From the NCBI RefSeq assembly GCF_004134905.2, contig NZ_SDPQ02000002.1, forward strand, positions 620,001-684,000: a DNA stretch of 64,000 nt. The letters are read 5' to 3'. How positions within the stretch are numbered: the stretch's first letter is position 1; each line of letters begins with the position of its first letter. Under the pieces are notes generated by a model. The model was given only the letters and a program-made list of their open reading frames with translations, did no database searches and was not told the origin of the DNA. The stretch is from Aeromicrobium ginsengisoli (lineage in GTDB: Bacteria; Actinomycetota; Actinomycetes; Propionibacteriales; Nocardioidaceae). Positions 17,141 to 25,592 of the stretch are shown piece after piece. Both the position numbers and the translations under genes were made by a program.

Positions 17141-17467
17141 ATGACCACCGAGGCCCTGCCGCCGGCGATCGCCGATTTCTTCGATGCGACGAACGCCGCC
17201 GATCGCGCGCGGTTCCTCGCCGCGTTCGCCGATGACGCCGTGCTCGACGACTGGGGCCATGTGTATGCCGGCAGGGACGCGATTGCGGGCTGGAACGAGA
17301 CCGACAACATGGGCGTCTCGAGTCACCTCGACGTGCTCGGGTTCGAGCAGCAGGGCGGAGCGTACGTCGTGTCGATCCAGGTCACGGGTGATGGCTACAA
17401 CGGTGGCGGGTCGATGACCTTCTCACTGGACGGTGACCTGATCTCCCGCGTCGTCATCGCGGGCTGA
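17141..17467 (+). CDS. SnoaL/NTF2-like domain protein
   Basis: A 108-residue cone-shaped NTF2-like fold: an N-terminal helix (IADFFDATNAADRARFLAAF), the DDAVLDDWGHVYAGRDAI turn and a C-terminal beta sheet (VSIQVTGDGYNGGGSMTFSL). GGGAG lies 7 bases before the ATG. Family members are small isomerases, hydrolases or ligand carriers; the active-site residues here do not settle which. Confidence 0.8.
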   Translation: MTTEALPPAIADFFDATNAADRARFLAAFADDAVLDDWGHVYAGRDAIAGWNETDNMGVSSHLDVLGFEQQGGAYVVSIQVTGDGYNGGGSMTFSLDGDLISRVVIAG

Positions 17468-17468
17468 G

Positions 17469-19085
17469 TCACTCAGGGCCGCGCAGGCCGCCGTCGCGGG
17501 CGTCACGGGTGAGCCGCAGGCTCCGCTCCTCGCTGTCGAGCACGGACTCGAGGCGCAGGTAGATCGCGCCGTCGATCTGCTGCTCGTCGCGCAGCGTGGT
17601 GAGGGCGTCGCGCTGAGCGCCGATCAGGTCGAGCCGCAGGTCGGTCTCGAAGTCGAGGAAGTCTCTCACCGTGGCGGCGCGCCCCGCGTCGTCGGGAGCC
17701 GGGACCGTCGCACGCTGCTTCTCGAGGGAGTGGCGGATGTTGTCGATCACCTTCTGCTGGTGCGGCGTCTCCGCCGAGGATTCGCTGAGGCGGTCCAGCG
17801 AGACGGCGATCAGCGCGTGGCGGGCGAGGTCGTGCTCGCGCGCAGCCGCGTCGTCGGGATCGTAGCGGGCCCAGCGGATGACGCGGGGCAGCGTCATGCC
17901 CTGGACGACGAGCGTCAGCAGGACCGTCCCGCCGGTCACGAAGATGATGAAGTCGCGCTCGAGGAACGGTTGACCCGCGTCGGTCGTCAGTGGCACGGCA
18001 AGTGCGGCGGCGAGCGAGATGCCGCCACGTACGCCGGCCCACATCGTCGGTACGCGGCGCCGGTTGTCGACGCGACGGGCGCGTTGCGACGGCCGCCGGT
18101 CGATCGTACGGATCAGGATCGTGGAGGTGTAGGACCAGATGACCCGGCTCAGGACGACCGCGAGCGTCGCGACTGCGACTGCCAGGATGCCGTCGCGCAG
18201 GGTGTGGGACTCGAGCGCCTCGGTGGCCCTCGGCAGCTCGATGCCGACGAGCACGAAGAGCGCGGCGTTGAGCAGGTAGGACGTGAGACCCCAGAACGAG
18301 TAGGTCCGCAACCGGCTCTCGGCCGAGATGAGCCGCGGGGCGTAGCGCGCCACCGTGAGGCCGCAGACCACGACCGCCAGGACGCCCGACACGTGGAGCT
18401 CCTCCGCCGGCAGGAACGCCACGAACGGGGTCGCGACGCTCAGCACCGTACCCAGCATGGGGTCGTGGAGGTAGCGGCGCACGAGAATCACGATCCCCGC
18501 CACGGCGACGCCGATCGCGATGCCGCCGGCGTACGAGAGCACGAGGTCGAGCCAGATGCTGCCCCAGTGCACCCGCTCACCGCCGACGGCGACATCAACC
18601 GCCGCCGCGACCAGCACCAGCGCAGTCCCGTCGTTGATGAGGCTCTCCGCACGCAGCATCGTCATGAAGCGACGGGGCAGCATGTAGGCGATCGCTGCCA
18701 CCGCTGCGGCGTCGGTCGGGGCCAGCACCGCGCCGATGATGAAGGCAGTCGGCCAGTCGGTGTCGTTGAACTCGTGCAGCGCCCACGCGACGACCGGGGT
18801 CGTGAACAGCACGAGCCCCACGGCGAGCAGCACGATGACCCGCAGGTTGGCCCGCACCTCGCGCAACGACGTCGTGAGCGCCTCCCAGTAGAGCAGGGCG
18901 GGCAGGACGATCGTGAGGATCAGCTCGGGCGCGAGCTCGACGTCCTTGATGTGCGGGACAAGGCCGATCGCGAGGCCGCCGAGCAGCAGGATCGGCGGCT
19001 CGACGAGGCCGAAGCGGCGGCACAGCGCGCCGAGGACCAGGATCGCGACCAGGACCACGACGAGGGGCTCGAGCACGGGCACCAT
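17469..19085 (-). CDS. Na+/H+ antiporter, CPA1 family
   Basis: A 538-residue monovalent cation/proton antiporter. About 12 membrane helices fill residues 1-410, with the ion-site motifs IGAVLAPTDAAAVAAIAYML and AESLINDGTALVL and the later MWAGVRGGISLAAALA that mark CPA1 exchangers. A cytoplasmic tail of about 120 residues, rich in charged helix (REHDLARHALIAVSLDRL, LDSEERSLRLTR), follows. It exchanges Na+ or K+ for H+ at the plasma membrane. The next gene upstream (19099) is only 13 bp away, so they are probably co-transcribed. Confidence 0.9.
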   Translation of the reverse strand: MVPVLEPLVVVLVAILVLGALCRRFGLVEPPILLLGGLAIGLVPHIKDVELAPELILTIVLPALLYWEALTTSLREVRANLRVIVLLAVGLVLFTTPVVAWALHEFNDTDWPTAFIIGAVLAPTDAAAVAAIAYMLPRRFMTMLRAESLINDGTALVLVAAAVDVAVGGERVHWGSIWLDLVLSYAGGIAIGVAVAGIVILVRRYLHDPMLGTVLSVATPFVAFLPAEELHVSGVLAVVVCGLTVARYAPRLISAESRLRTYSFWGLTSYLLNAALFVLVGIELPRATEALESHTLRDGILAVAVATLAVVLSRVIWSYTSTILIRTIDRRPSQRARRVDNRRRVPTMWAGVRGGISLAAALAVPLTTDAGQPFLERDFIIFVTGGTVLLTLVVQGMTLPRVIRWARYDPDDAAAREHDLARHALIAVSLDRLSESSAETPHQQKVIDNIRHSLEKQRATVPAPDDAGRAATVRDFLDFETDLRLDLIGAQRDALTTLRDEQQIDGAIYLRLESVLDSEERSLRLTRDARDGGLRGPE

Positions 19086-19098
19086 CGTTCCAGATCGG

Positions 19099-19518
19099 TC
19101 AGACCGCTGCGCCGGAAAGTAGGCCGTCGCGGCGGGTCCACGCCCACCGCAGGGCGATGACGGAGAATGCCAGGGTGATGAGGTTGATCGCGGCCTCCAT
19201 CACTCCGCCGGCGCCTTGGGCGTAGATGCCGTTCTCCAGGTCGTACAGGACGTCCATGCCGAACAGGTACATGCCGGCCGAGCCGGCGGCGATGAGCCAC
19301 AGCAGCGCCGTGGGGGAGCGGCGGCCCAGCGCCACGAGCGCGAGGACGCACGTCAGGCCGAGCCAGGCATCCGCGAGTGGGAAGGCGTTCTCGAACTCGA
19401 CGTAGGCCTGCGAGGTGTCGCTCTCGATCCACGAGCGATGGGTGAACCAGATCGTCCAGTACGCCACGTCGATCACGATCGCGACGACGAGCATGATCCG
19501 GATCCCGCGAACAGTCAT
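19099..19518 (-). CDS. four-helix integral membrane protein
   Basis: A 139-residue membrane protein with four hydrophobic helices (for example IMLVVAIVIDVAYWTIWF and LGLTCVLALVALG). Helix two is followed by FGMDVLYDLENGIYAQG, a conserved-looking acidic loop. I do not recognise the family with certainty. ATG 19518 is supported by a TACGCT hexamer 7 bases upstream, meaning a leaderless mRNA; longer frames would run into the divergent acetyltransferase gene. Confidence 0.72.
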   Translation of the reverse strand: MTVRGIRIMLVVAIVIDVAYWTIWFTHRSWIESDTSQAYVEFENAFPLADAWLGLTCVLALVALGRRSPTALLWLIAAGSAGMYLFGMDVLYDLENGIYAQGAGGVMEAAINLITLAFSVIALRWAWTRRDGLLSGAAV

Positions 19519-19548
19519 GCCGGTCAGCGTAGACGCGGGATTGATTGA

Positions 19549-20448
19549 ATGGACGGCATGTTTCCCGAAGGTCTCACGACCCGTCCCCTGACGATGTCCG
19601 ACGCCGCAGCCACCACGGAGCTCATCCAGGTCGGCGAACGACATTTCGTCGGGGAGACGTTCATCGACCAGGCGGACATCGTGGGGATGTGGACGACCCA
19701 GGGCATCGACCTCGGTGTCGACTCGATCGGCGTCTTCGAGGGCGACGTCCTGATCGCCGGAGCGTTGGTCGACGACCGTCACCACCTGCTCGTCGACGTG
19801 CTGCCGTCGCACCACGGCATGGGGCTCGGCACGGCGCTGGCCGACTGGGTCGAGCACCGGGCGCGGGCGCGGGGTCTGGCGTACGGCGAGCAGGAGGCCG
19901 CCGTCGCCGACGAGGATGCCACCGCATTGCTGACTCGCCGCGGCTACGCGTCGACGGACCGCGACTGGGTCCTGCGGATGGACCCCGGCATCGAGCTCGT
20001 CCATCACGACCTGCCGCCGGACGTCACGATCGGCCGGTTCGACGAGACGGACGCACGCGCGGTGCACACGGTCATCGAGGACGCGTTCGGGGAGTGGGAT
20101 GGGCGCATCCGGCGCTCGTACGACGACTGGCGGGTCCTGATGCTGGATCGCGAGGGTGCTGATCCGGAGCACTTCCGGGTCGCGAAGGCCGGTGGTGAGG
20201 TCGTGGGCGCTGCGATCGTGCACGACAGCGGCGGGACGACATGGATCCCGCAGCTCGCGACCCGAGCCGATCGTCGCGGAGAGGGCATCGCGCAGGAACT
20301 GCTGGCGCAAGCGTTCCAGGCCGGTCGCGAACGGGGCTGTGCCGTCGGCGAGCTGTCGACCTCTGGACGCACCGGCGCGCTGGGTCTCTACGAACGTCTG
20401 GGGATGCGCGTGGTCGCGGAGTTCCAGACCTGGCACCTGGACCTCTGA
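19549..20448 (+). CDS. GNAT-family N-acetyltransferase (tandem domains)
   Basis: A 299-residue protein with two GNAT folds. The first (about residues 1-145) carries VDVLPSHHGMGLGTALADWV; the second (about 155-299) carries QLATRADRRGEGIAQELLAQAF and ends GLYERLGMRVVAEF. Each has the acetyl-CoA loop pattern R/QxxGxG/A, though the first is looser. Substrate unknown. A hairpin terminator follows the stop. Confidence 0.82.
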   Translation: MDGMFPEGLTTRPLTMSDAAATTELIQVGERHFVGETFIDQADIVGMWTTQGIDLGVDSIGVFEGDVLIAGALVDDRHHLLVDVLPSHHGMGLGTALADWVEHRARARGLAYGEQEAAVADEDATALLTRRGYASTDRDWVLRMDPGIELVHHDLPPDVTIGRFDETDARAVHTVIEDAFGEWDGRIRRSYDDWRVLMLDREGADPEHFRVAKAGGEVVGAAIVHDSGGTTWIPQLATRADRRGEGIAQELLAQAFQAGRERGCAVGELSTSGRTGALGLYERLGMRVVAEFQTWHLDL

Positions 20449-20456
20449 CATGCAGC

Positions 20457-20486
20457 GACCGGCGCCCTCCGAGGAGGACGCCGGTC
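20457..20486. terminator. bidirectional hairpin terminator
   Basis: Two 14-base arms (20457-20470 and 20473-20486) pair with one mismatch around a 2-base loop. It lies between converging genes for the acetyltransferase and L36 and can serve both. There is no long T-run, as usual in high-GC actinobacteria. Confidence 0.65.
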
Positions 20487-20497
20487 ACTGTGCTGCC

Positions 20498-20620
20498 TTA
20501 GCCCTGACGGGCCTTGAGGCGCGGGTTGTTCTTGTTGATGACGAACGTGCGGCCGCGGCGGCGGACGACCTGCGAGCCGGGCTGGTCCTTGAGGGACCTG
20601 AGCGAGTTGCGGACCTTCAT
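20498..20620 (-). CDS. rpmJ: 50S ribosomal protein L36, cysteine-free (C-minus) form
   Basis: A 40-residue protein, [19 protein letters not shown] and onward to [15 protein letters not shown], which is ribosomal protein bL36. Housekeeping L36 binds zinc through three Cys and one His; this copy has no cysteine and is the zinc-independent paralogue. In streptomycetes and mycobacteria such copies are repressed by Zur and made under zinc starvation so that zinc-containing copies can be replaced. A Zur-like palindrome lies 37 bp upstream of this start. The gene is below usual length cut-offs. Confidence 0.95.
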   Translation of the reverse strand: MKVRNSLRSLKDQPGSQVVRRRGRTFVINKNNPRLKARQG

Positions 20621-20656
20621 GTCTGATCCTTTCGTGGCGTGAGCATCACGCATACT

Positions 20657-20671
20657 TGACAACGATTGTCA
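20657..20671 (-). promoter_or_regulatory. Zur-box-like operator upstream of L36
   Basis: A perfect 15-bp palindrome TGACAATCGTTGTCA (read on the minus strand; 6-base arms around 3 bases). It fits the actinobacterial Zur pattern TGAnAATnnTTnTCA. It sits in the short promoter of the zinc-free L36, exactly where repression by zinc-loaded Zur is expected. Confidence 0.78.
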
Positions 20672-20679
20672 GGTAGCGG

Positions 20680-21090
20680 CTATTCCCACGATCCCGAGCG
20701 GCCCTGCTTGATCGAGCTGCGGCGCTTCTTGGCGTCGAGCCGACGCTCCTTGGAGGCCCGGCTCGGGCGGGTGGCCCGGCGTGGCTTGGGCGGCACGATC
20801 GCCTGGGACACGAGGTCCTCCAGACGTACGCGTGCGGCCTCGCGGTTGCGATGCTGCGAGCGATATTGCGACGACACCACCGTGATCGTCCCGCCGACCA
20901 GCCGGTTGCTCAGCCGCTGGGCGGCGAGCTCCTTCTGGGCGGGGGAGAGCGCGGTGGTGTCGGTGAGCGACCAGATCAGCTCGACGCGGGTGTCGGTCGT
21001 GTTGACGTGCTGGCCGCCGGCGCCCGAGGAGCGAGAGAACCGCCAGGTCATCTCGCTCTCGGGCAGGGACAGGCGTCCGTTATGACTCAT
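20680..21090 (-). CDS. arfB: ArfB-type peptidyl-tRNA hydrolase/ribosome rescue factor
   Basis: A 136-residue class-I release-factor-like protein without codon-recognition domains. The catalytic GGQ is at residues 25-27 (SSGAGGQHVNTTDTRVEL), and the C-terminus is a strongly basic tail (KPRRATRPSRASKERRLDAKKRRSS) that in ArfB/YaeJ enters the empty mRNA channel. It releases peptides from ribosomes stalled at mRNA ends. ATG 21090 is used because the start overlaps the padR stop by 11 bases and leaves GGQ at its usual distance from the N-terminus. L36 with its Zur box lies just downstream, separately promoted. Confidence 0.92.
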   Translation of the reverse strand: MSHNGRLSLPESEMTWRFSRSSGAGGQHVNTTDTRVELIWSLTDTTALSPAQKELAAQRLSNRLVGGTITVVSSQYRSQHRNREAARVRLEDLVSQAIVPPKPRRATRPSRASKERRLDAKKRRSSIKQGRSGSWE

Positions 21091-21694
21091 CGTCCGCAAG
21101 TATGCGGTACATGGCCTTCCGGGCGTCGTCGACCACGGCCTGGGCCTTTTCGCGCTGCTCGGGCGTGCCGGCCTGCGCGACCTGCTTCCAGGCGTTGATG
21201 AATCCCTTGAGTCCGTGCGCGAAGTCGCGCAGGTCGTGGGCGGGATCGCCCTTGGCGTCCTCCCACGGCGTGCCGAGCTGCTCACGGTTGTCCTCGACGT
21301 ACGAGGTGCCTTCGTCCGTCAGCGTCGCGGTCTTGCGGCCCTCGACGCGCTCGAACGTGATGAGCCCTTCGTCCTCGAGCTGCTGGAGCACGGGGTAGAT
21401 CGAGCCGGGGCTGGGGGTCCAGCTGCCGTTCGACCGTTCACCGATCTCCTGGATCAGCTGGTAGCCGTGCTTTGGCTGCTCGCTGAGGAGCAGGAGGGCT
21501 GCGGCGCGGACGTCGCCGCCCCGTCCGCCACGGCGGCGACCACGGGGGCGGCCGGGGCCGCCGAAGCCGGGGCCGAAGCCGAACTCACGGCCGAAGCCGG
21601 GTCCGAAGTCACGACCGAAGTCGCGCTCGGGGTGATTCCTGCCGCGGCGGCGATCTGCCGGGCGGCGCTGTTCTGAGAAGTCATTGCTTCGCAT
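21080..21694 (-). CDS. PadR-family transcriptional regulator with Gly/Arg/Phe-rich N-terminus
   Basis: A 204-residue PadR repressor. The winged helix is at about residues 62-135 (AAALLLLSEQPKHGYQLIQEI, SPGSIYPVLQQLEDEGLI), followed by a C-terminal dimer helix (HGLKGFINAWKQVAQAG). The first 60 residues are unusual: a disordered run of Gly, Phe and Arg (RDFGPGFGREFGFGPGFGG). It overlaps arfB by 11 bases. A CGATATATCG palindrome 60 bp upstream is a plausible autoregulatory site. Confidence 0.88.
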   Translation of the reverse strand: MRSNDFSEQRRPADRRRGRNHPERDFGRDFGPGFGREFGFGPGFGGPGRPRGRRRGGRGGDVRAAALLLLSEQPKHGYQLIQEIGERSNGSWTPSPGSIYPVLQQLEDEGLITFERVEGRKTATLTDEGTSYVEDNREQLGTPWEDAKGDPAHDLRDFAHGLKGFINAWKQVAQAGTPEQREKAQAVVDDARKAMYRILADDES

Positions 21695-21753
21695 GGGGGT
21701 GTCCCACTTTCTCTTGCTTTCGATCGACCACCGATCGGTTGTCGATACCTAAA

Positions 21754-21763
21754 CGATATATCG
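21754..21763. promoter_or_regulatory. PadR-type palindrome CGATATATCG
   Basis: A perfect 10-bp AT-rich palindrome in an otherwise GC-rich region, 60 bp upstream of padR. PadR proteins commonly bind ATAT-containing dyads over their own promoter. Confidence 0.5.
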
Positions 21764-21804
21764 CTAACGGATCGAATGCAAGTGGGCTTCGCCGGAACGC
21801 GAAG

Positions 21805-21834
21805 ACGCCCGGCCTCCGACGGGAGACCGGGCGT
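21805..21834. terminator. hairpin terminator after the CBS gene
   Basis: Arms ACGCCCGG (21805-21812) and CCGGGCGT (21827-21834) pair perfectly and the inner bases extend partly. It lies 16 bp past the CBS gene stop on the minus strand. Confidence 0.55.
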
Positions 21835-21849
21835 GCCCTGCGGCGAGGA

Positions 21850-22281
21850 TCAGCCGCCGGCGACGTAGTTGTTGAGCTGGTCGCGCTCGAACTCGAGCTG
21901 CTCCATGCGGTACTTGACTGCGTCGCCGATGCTGACGACACCGACGATGACGTCGTCGGCGATGACCGGGATGTGCCGCACGCGGTGCTCGGTCATGGTC
22001 GACATCAGGTCGCCGAACGAGTCATCGGGCCCGCACAGCTGGACGTCGGTCGTCATGATGTCCGAGACCGTCATGTCGCGTGCGTTCTCGGCGGCGCGGA
22101 GCTTGCGCACGATGTCTCGCTCGGACACGATGCCCAACATCGCCTTGCCGTCGTCACTCACGATCAGCGCGCCGACGTTGAGCTCGGCGAGCACGTCCAG
22201 CAGGTGCTGGACCGTGGAGTCGGGGGTGATGGTGTAGACGGCATCGCTTCCCTTGGAAGCCAGGACATCGCTCACGCGCAT
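21850..22281 (-). CDS. CBS-domain-pair protein
   Basis: A 143-residue protein of two CBS domains (about residues 5-60 and 72-130: VQHLLDVLAELNVGALIVSDDG, SERDIVRKLRAAENARDMTVSDIM, HRVRHIPVIADDVIVGVVSIGDAV). CBS pairs bind adenosine nucleotides or S-adenosylmethionine and act as energy or redox sensors, here without an attached catalytic domain. It resembles the mycobacterial hypoxic-response-protein-1 type. ATG 22281 gives the family length; a longer frame upstream lacks coding character. Confidence 0.88.
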   Translation of the reverse strand: MRVSDVLASKGSDAVYTITPDSTVQHLLDVLAELNVGALIVSDDGKAMLGIVSERDIVRKLRAAENARDMTVSDIMTTDVQLCGPDDSFGDLMSTMTEHRVRHIPVIADDVIVGVVSIGDAVKYRMEQLEFERDQLNNYVAGG

Positions 22282-22357
22282 ACGGGACACACTCCTCAGG
22301 TCGTTCCTCGCAGCGTAGCCCCGGTTCGCTCCGGAAGGCGAGATTCTTTCGCAGCGG

Positions 22358-23263
22358 TCAGGGCGAATCCTCGACGTGCTCGCGGGTGAAGTCGAAACTG
22401 CGTACGTTGTCGGGCTCCGGTTCGGGCTCGTCGGTCCACGACTCGTCGGGCGGGCCCTGGTCGGGGAAGTGCCCGAGGTAGGCCATCGCCGCGTCGTGGA
22501 GCCGGCCGTTGGTCGCGAGCGCGTTGTCGCCCCACGGCCCGGGCTGGCCTGCGAGGCTCGTGAACCTGCCACCGGCCTCCCGGACGACGATGTCGAGTGC
22601 GGCCATGTCCCACACCTTGAGCTCGGGCTCGGCGGCGATGTCGACGGCCCCCTCGGCGAGCAGCATGTAGGACCAGAAGTCGCCATAGGCCCGGGTGCGC
22701 CAGCAGCGCCGGAGCATCGCGGCGAACGCGTCGCCCTTGCCGATCGCGTCCCAACCACCCAGCGAGGCGTACGAGAGCGAGGCGCTGTCGAGGTCGGAGA
22801 CCTGCGAGACGCGGATCTCGCGGGAGGACATGAGCGACTTGCCGGTATAGGCGCCGGTGCCCTTGCTGGCCCACCAGCGGCGACCGAGTGCTGGTGCGGA
22901 CACGCAGCCGGCGATGATCTCGCCGTCCTCCTCGAGTGCGATCAGCGTCGCCCAGACCGGCACGCCGCGGACGAAGTTGGAGGTGCCGTCGATCGGGTCG
23001 ATGATCCAGCGGCGGCCACCGGCACCGGCCGTGCCCTCGACCTCGCCGTGCTCCTCGCCCAGCACGATGTCGCGGGTGCGGGCGGACTTCAAGGTGCGCC
23101 GGATGGCGGCTTCGACGGCCTCGTCGGACTCGGTCACGTATGTCATGTCCGGCTTGGTGTCGACCTGGAGATCGATCGCGCCGAAGCGGTCCATCGAGAG
23201 GTTGTCGGCGTTGTCGGCGAGCACGTGAGCGAGGCGCAGATCGTCGTTGTACGAGTGAGCCAT
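22358..23263 (-). CDS. hisN: histidinol-phosphatase, inositol-monophosphatase type
   Basis: A 301-residue Mg2+-dependent phosphatase of the inositol monophosphatase fold. Metal-site motifs are GEEHGEVEG (about residue 70), DPIDGTSNFVRG (about 95-106) and VWDMAALDIVVREAGG (about 230). In actinobacteria this branch is HisN, the histidinol-phosphate phosphatase of histidine synthesis, and the rsgA-aroA neighbours support that. ATG 23263 has TACTCT 7 bases upstream, so it is probably leaderless. A broader phosphatase role (inositol phosphates, PAP) is possible. Confidence 0.8.
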   Translation of the reverse strand: MAHSYNDDLRLAHVLADNADNLSMDRFGAIDLQVDTKPDMTYVTESDEAVEAAIRRTLKSARTRDIVLGEEHGEVEGTAGAGGRRWIIDPIDGTSNFVRGVPVWATLIALEEDGEIIAGCVSAPALGRRWWASKGTGAYTGKSLMSSREIRVSQVSDLDSASLSYASLGGWDAIGKGDAFAAMLRRCWRTRAYGDFWSYMLLAEGAVDIAAEPELKVWDMAALDIVVREAGGRFTSLAGQPGPWGDNALATNGRLHDAAMAYLGHFPDQGPPDESWTDEPEPEPDNVRSFDFTREHVEDSP

Positions 23264-23312
23264 GGCCCTCAGAGTACGGCTTTCACACCGCAAATCCCTC
23301 TGCGGCACTCCC

Positions 23313-24299
23313 TCAGTAGTCGTCCTTCTGGTTCATGCTGGCAAGGATGCGGCGGAAGGACTCGACGCGCTCCGGTGCCAGCGTCCCGTCGGCCACCGCG
23401 AGGTCGAGGGCGCACTCGGGCTCGGTCGCCGAGTGCAGGCAGCCCCGCGGGCAGTCGCGCGTGACGTCCTGGAGGTCGGGGAACGCCTTGATGAGGTCGT
23501 CGATCTCGACGTGGGCGAGGCCGAAGGATCGGATGCCGGGCGTGTCGATGATCCAGCCGCCGAACGGCAGCTCGAGGCTGATCGCGGAGGTCGAGGTGTG
23601 GCGTCCCCGGCCGGTCACCGCGTTGACGTAGCTGACCGACCGGTTGGCGTCGGGCACCAACGCGTTCACCAGCGTCGACTTGCCGACGCCGCTGTGCCCG
23701 ACGAGCACGCTGACCCGGTCACGGAGCGCCTCGCGGATGTCGTCGAGGTCGCCGTCGCGACGCGTGACCACGACGCGTACGCCCAACGGCTCGAACATCG
23801 CGACGATCTCGTCGGGGGAGCCGAGGTCGGACTTGGTGAGGCACACCAGGGGCTCCATGCCGGCGTCGAACGCAGCGACGAGGCAGCGGTCGATCAGGCC
23901 GGCGCGGGGCGGGGGATCGGCGAGCGCGGCGACGATGACGAGCTGGTCGGCATTGGCGACGATGATGCGCTCGATCGGGTCGTCGTCGTCCGCCGTGCGG
24001 CGCAGGACGGTGCGGCGCGGGGTGACCTCGACGATGCGGGCGAGCGAGCCGTCGGCGCCGCTGACGTCTCCCACGACGCGGACCTGATCGCCGACGACGA
24101 CGCCCTTGCGGCCGAGGTTGCGCGACTTCATCGCCGTCACGGTCCTGCCGTCATCGTCGAGAGTGACGGTGTAGCGGCCGCGGTCGATCGTCACGACCCG
24201 GGCGGTGTCGGCGTCGTCGTAGTTCGGGCGGATCTTGGTGCGCGGCTTGGTGTGCCGGCGCGGCCGCTCGAACTGCGCGTGCTCGTCGTCGTCCCTCAT
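23313..24299 (-). CDS. rsgA: ribosome small-subunit-dependent GTPase A
   Basis: A 328-residue circularly permuted GTPase. In order: an OB-fold (YTVTLDDDGRTVTAMKSRNL), G4 LTKSDL, G1 GHSGVGKSTLVNAL and G3 DTPGIRSFG, then the zinc site CPRGCLHSATEPEC. It checks maturation of the 30S subunit decoding site and leaves when GTP is hydrolysed. The ATG at 24299 overlaps the aroA stop as ATGA, so aroA and rsgA are translationally coupled. Confidence 0.95.
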   Translation of the reverse strand: MRDDDEHAQFERPRRHTKPRTKIRPNYDDADTARVVTIDRGRYTVTLDDDGRTVTAMKSRNLGRKGVVVGDQVRVVGDVSGADGSLARIVEVTPRRTVLRRTADDDDPIERIIVANADQLVIVAALADPPPRAGLIDRCLVAAFDAGMEPLVCLTKSDLGSPDEIVAMFEPLGVRVVVTRRDGDLDDIREALRDRVSVLVGHSGVGKSTLVNALVPDANRSVSYVNAVTGRGRHTSTSAISLELPFGGWIIDTPGIRSFGLAHVEIDDLIKAFPDLQDVTRDCPRGCLHSATEPECALDLAVADGTLAPERVESFRRILASMNQKDDY

Positions 24300-25573
24300 G
24301 TCATCAGGCGTTCCCAGACCGGGGCGAAGTTGGGGTACGTCTTGATGGTCGTCACGACGTTCTCGACGAAGAGGTCCGGCGTGCGCAGGCCGAGGACGAC
24401 GCCGGCGTGCGCCATGCGGTGGTCGTCGTACGTCCGGAACGTCTCGCCGTGCAGGGGGCGGGGCCGGATGAGCAGACCGTCGTCGAGCTCCTCGGCGTCG
24501 CCGCCGAGGCGGTTGATCTCGGTCACGAGCGCCTTGAGCCGGTCGGTCTCGTGCCCGCGCAGGTGCGCGACGCCGACGAGCGTCGACGGTTGCTCGGCGA
24601 GCGCTGCGATGGCGGCGATGACCGGCGTCAGCTCGCCGACGTCGTGCAGGTCGAGCTCGACGCCGTTGAGGACGGGTCCGGCAGAGAACACGAGGTCGGC
24701 GCCGTCCTGCTCGACGGTGCCGCCGAACGCCGGGACGATCGTGCGCCACGCGTCGCCGGCCTGGTCGGTGTCGGCGGGCCAGTTGCGGATGCGGACCCGG
24801 CCGCCGGTGACGAGGGCGGCGCCGATGAAGACGCCGGCGTTGGAAAGGTCGGGCTCGATCTCGACGTCGAGCGCGCTGATCGGGCCCGGGTGGACGTGCC
24901 AGCGGTTGGGCTCGTCGGTGTCGACGCGTACGCCGCGGCGGCGCAGCTCGGCGACGGTCATGTCGATGTGCGGCATCGACGGCAGGGACGCGCCGGTGTG
25001 CCGGAGCTCGAGGCCCTTGTCGAACCGGGCACCGGCCAGCAGCAGCGCCGAGACGAACTGGCTCGACGACGAGGCGTCGACCTCGAGCGCACCACCGGTG
25101 ACGTAGCCGGTGCCGTGCACCGTGAACGGCAGGGCGCCGCGGCCCTCGTCGTCGACCTGGACGCCGAGGTCGCGCAGAGTCGCGATCGTCGTGGCCATCG
25201 GGCGTACGCGGGCGTGCTCGTCGCCGTCGAACGTCACGGGGGCGGAGCCCAGCGCGGCGATGACCGGGACGAAGCGCATGACGGTGCCGGCCAGGCCGCA
25301 GTCGATGGCGGACGGGTCCGTGCGGTCCCACGCCGAGGGGGTGATGGTCCAGGTGATGCCGTCGCGCTCGATCGTCGCGCCGAGCGTCGTCAGGGCGCCG
25401 AGCATCAGCGTCGTGTCGCGCGAACCCAGCGGGCGGGTCAGCACCGAGGGGCCGTCCGCCAGCGCGGCGAGGATCAGGACGCGGTTGGTCAGTGACTTCG
25501 AGCCGGGGACCAGCACCTCACCGTCGAAGGGCGTGTCGCGGTAGGGCGCGAGCCAGGGCAGCGGGGCAGTCAT
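24296..25573 (-). CDS. aroA: 3-phosphoshikimate 1-carboxyvinyltransferase (EPSP synthase)
   Basis: A 425-residue EPSP synthase joining shikimate-3-phosphate and phosphoenolpyruvate in aromatic amino-acid synthesis. Substrate-site motifs are VPGSKSLTNRVLILAALADG at the N-terminus, GLAGTVMRFVPVIAAL in the middle and TYDDHRMAHAGVVLGLR near the end. TAGGCT sits 7 bases before the ATG, indicating leaderless transcription and the start of the aroA-rsgA operon (hisN may continue from it). Confidence 0.95.
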   Translation of the reverse strand: MTAPLPWLAPYRDTPFDGEVLVPGSKSLTNRVLILAALADGPSVLTRPLGSRDTTLMLGALTTLGATIERDGITWTITPSAWDRTDPSAIDCGLAGTVMRFVPVIAALGSAPVTFDGDEHARVRPMATTIATLRDLGVQVDDEGRGALPFTVHGTGYVTGGALEVDASSSSQFVSALLLAGARFDKGLELRHTGASLPSMPHIDMTVAELRRRGVRVDTDEPNRWHVHPGPISALDVEIEPDLSNAGVFIGAALVTGGRVRIRNWPADTDQAGDAWRTIVPAFGGTVEQDGADLVFSAGPVLNGVELDLHDVGELTPVIAAIAALAEQPSTLVGVAHLRGHETDRLKALVTEINRLGGDAEELDDGLLIRPRPLHGETFRTYDDHRMAHAGVVLGLRTPDLFVENVVTTIKTYPNFAPVWERLMT

Positions 25574-25592
25574 CGCCCCCAGCCTATCGGCG

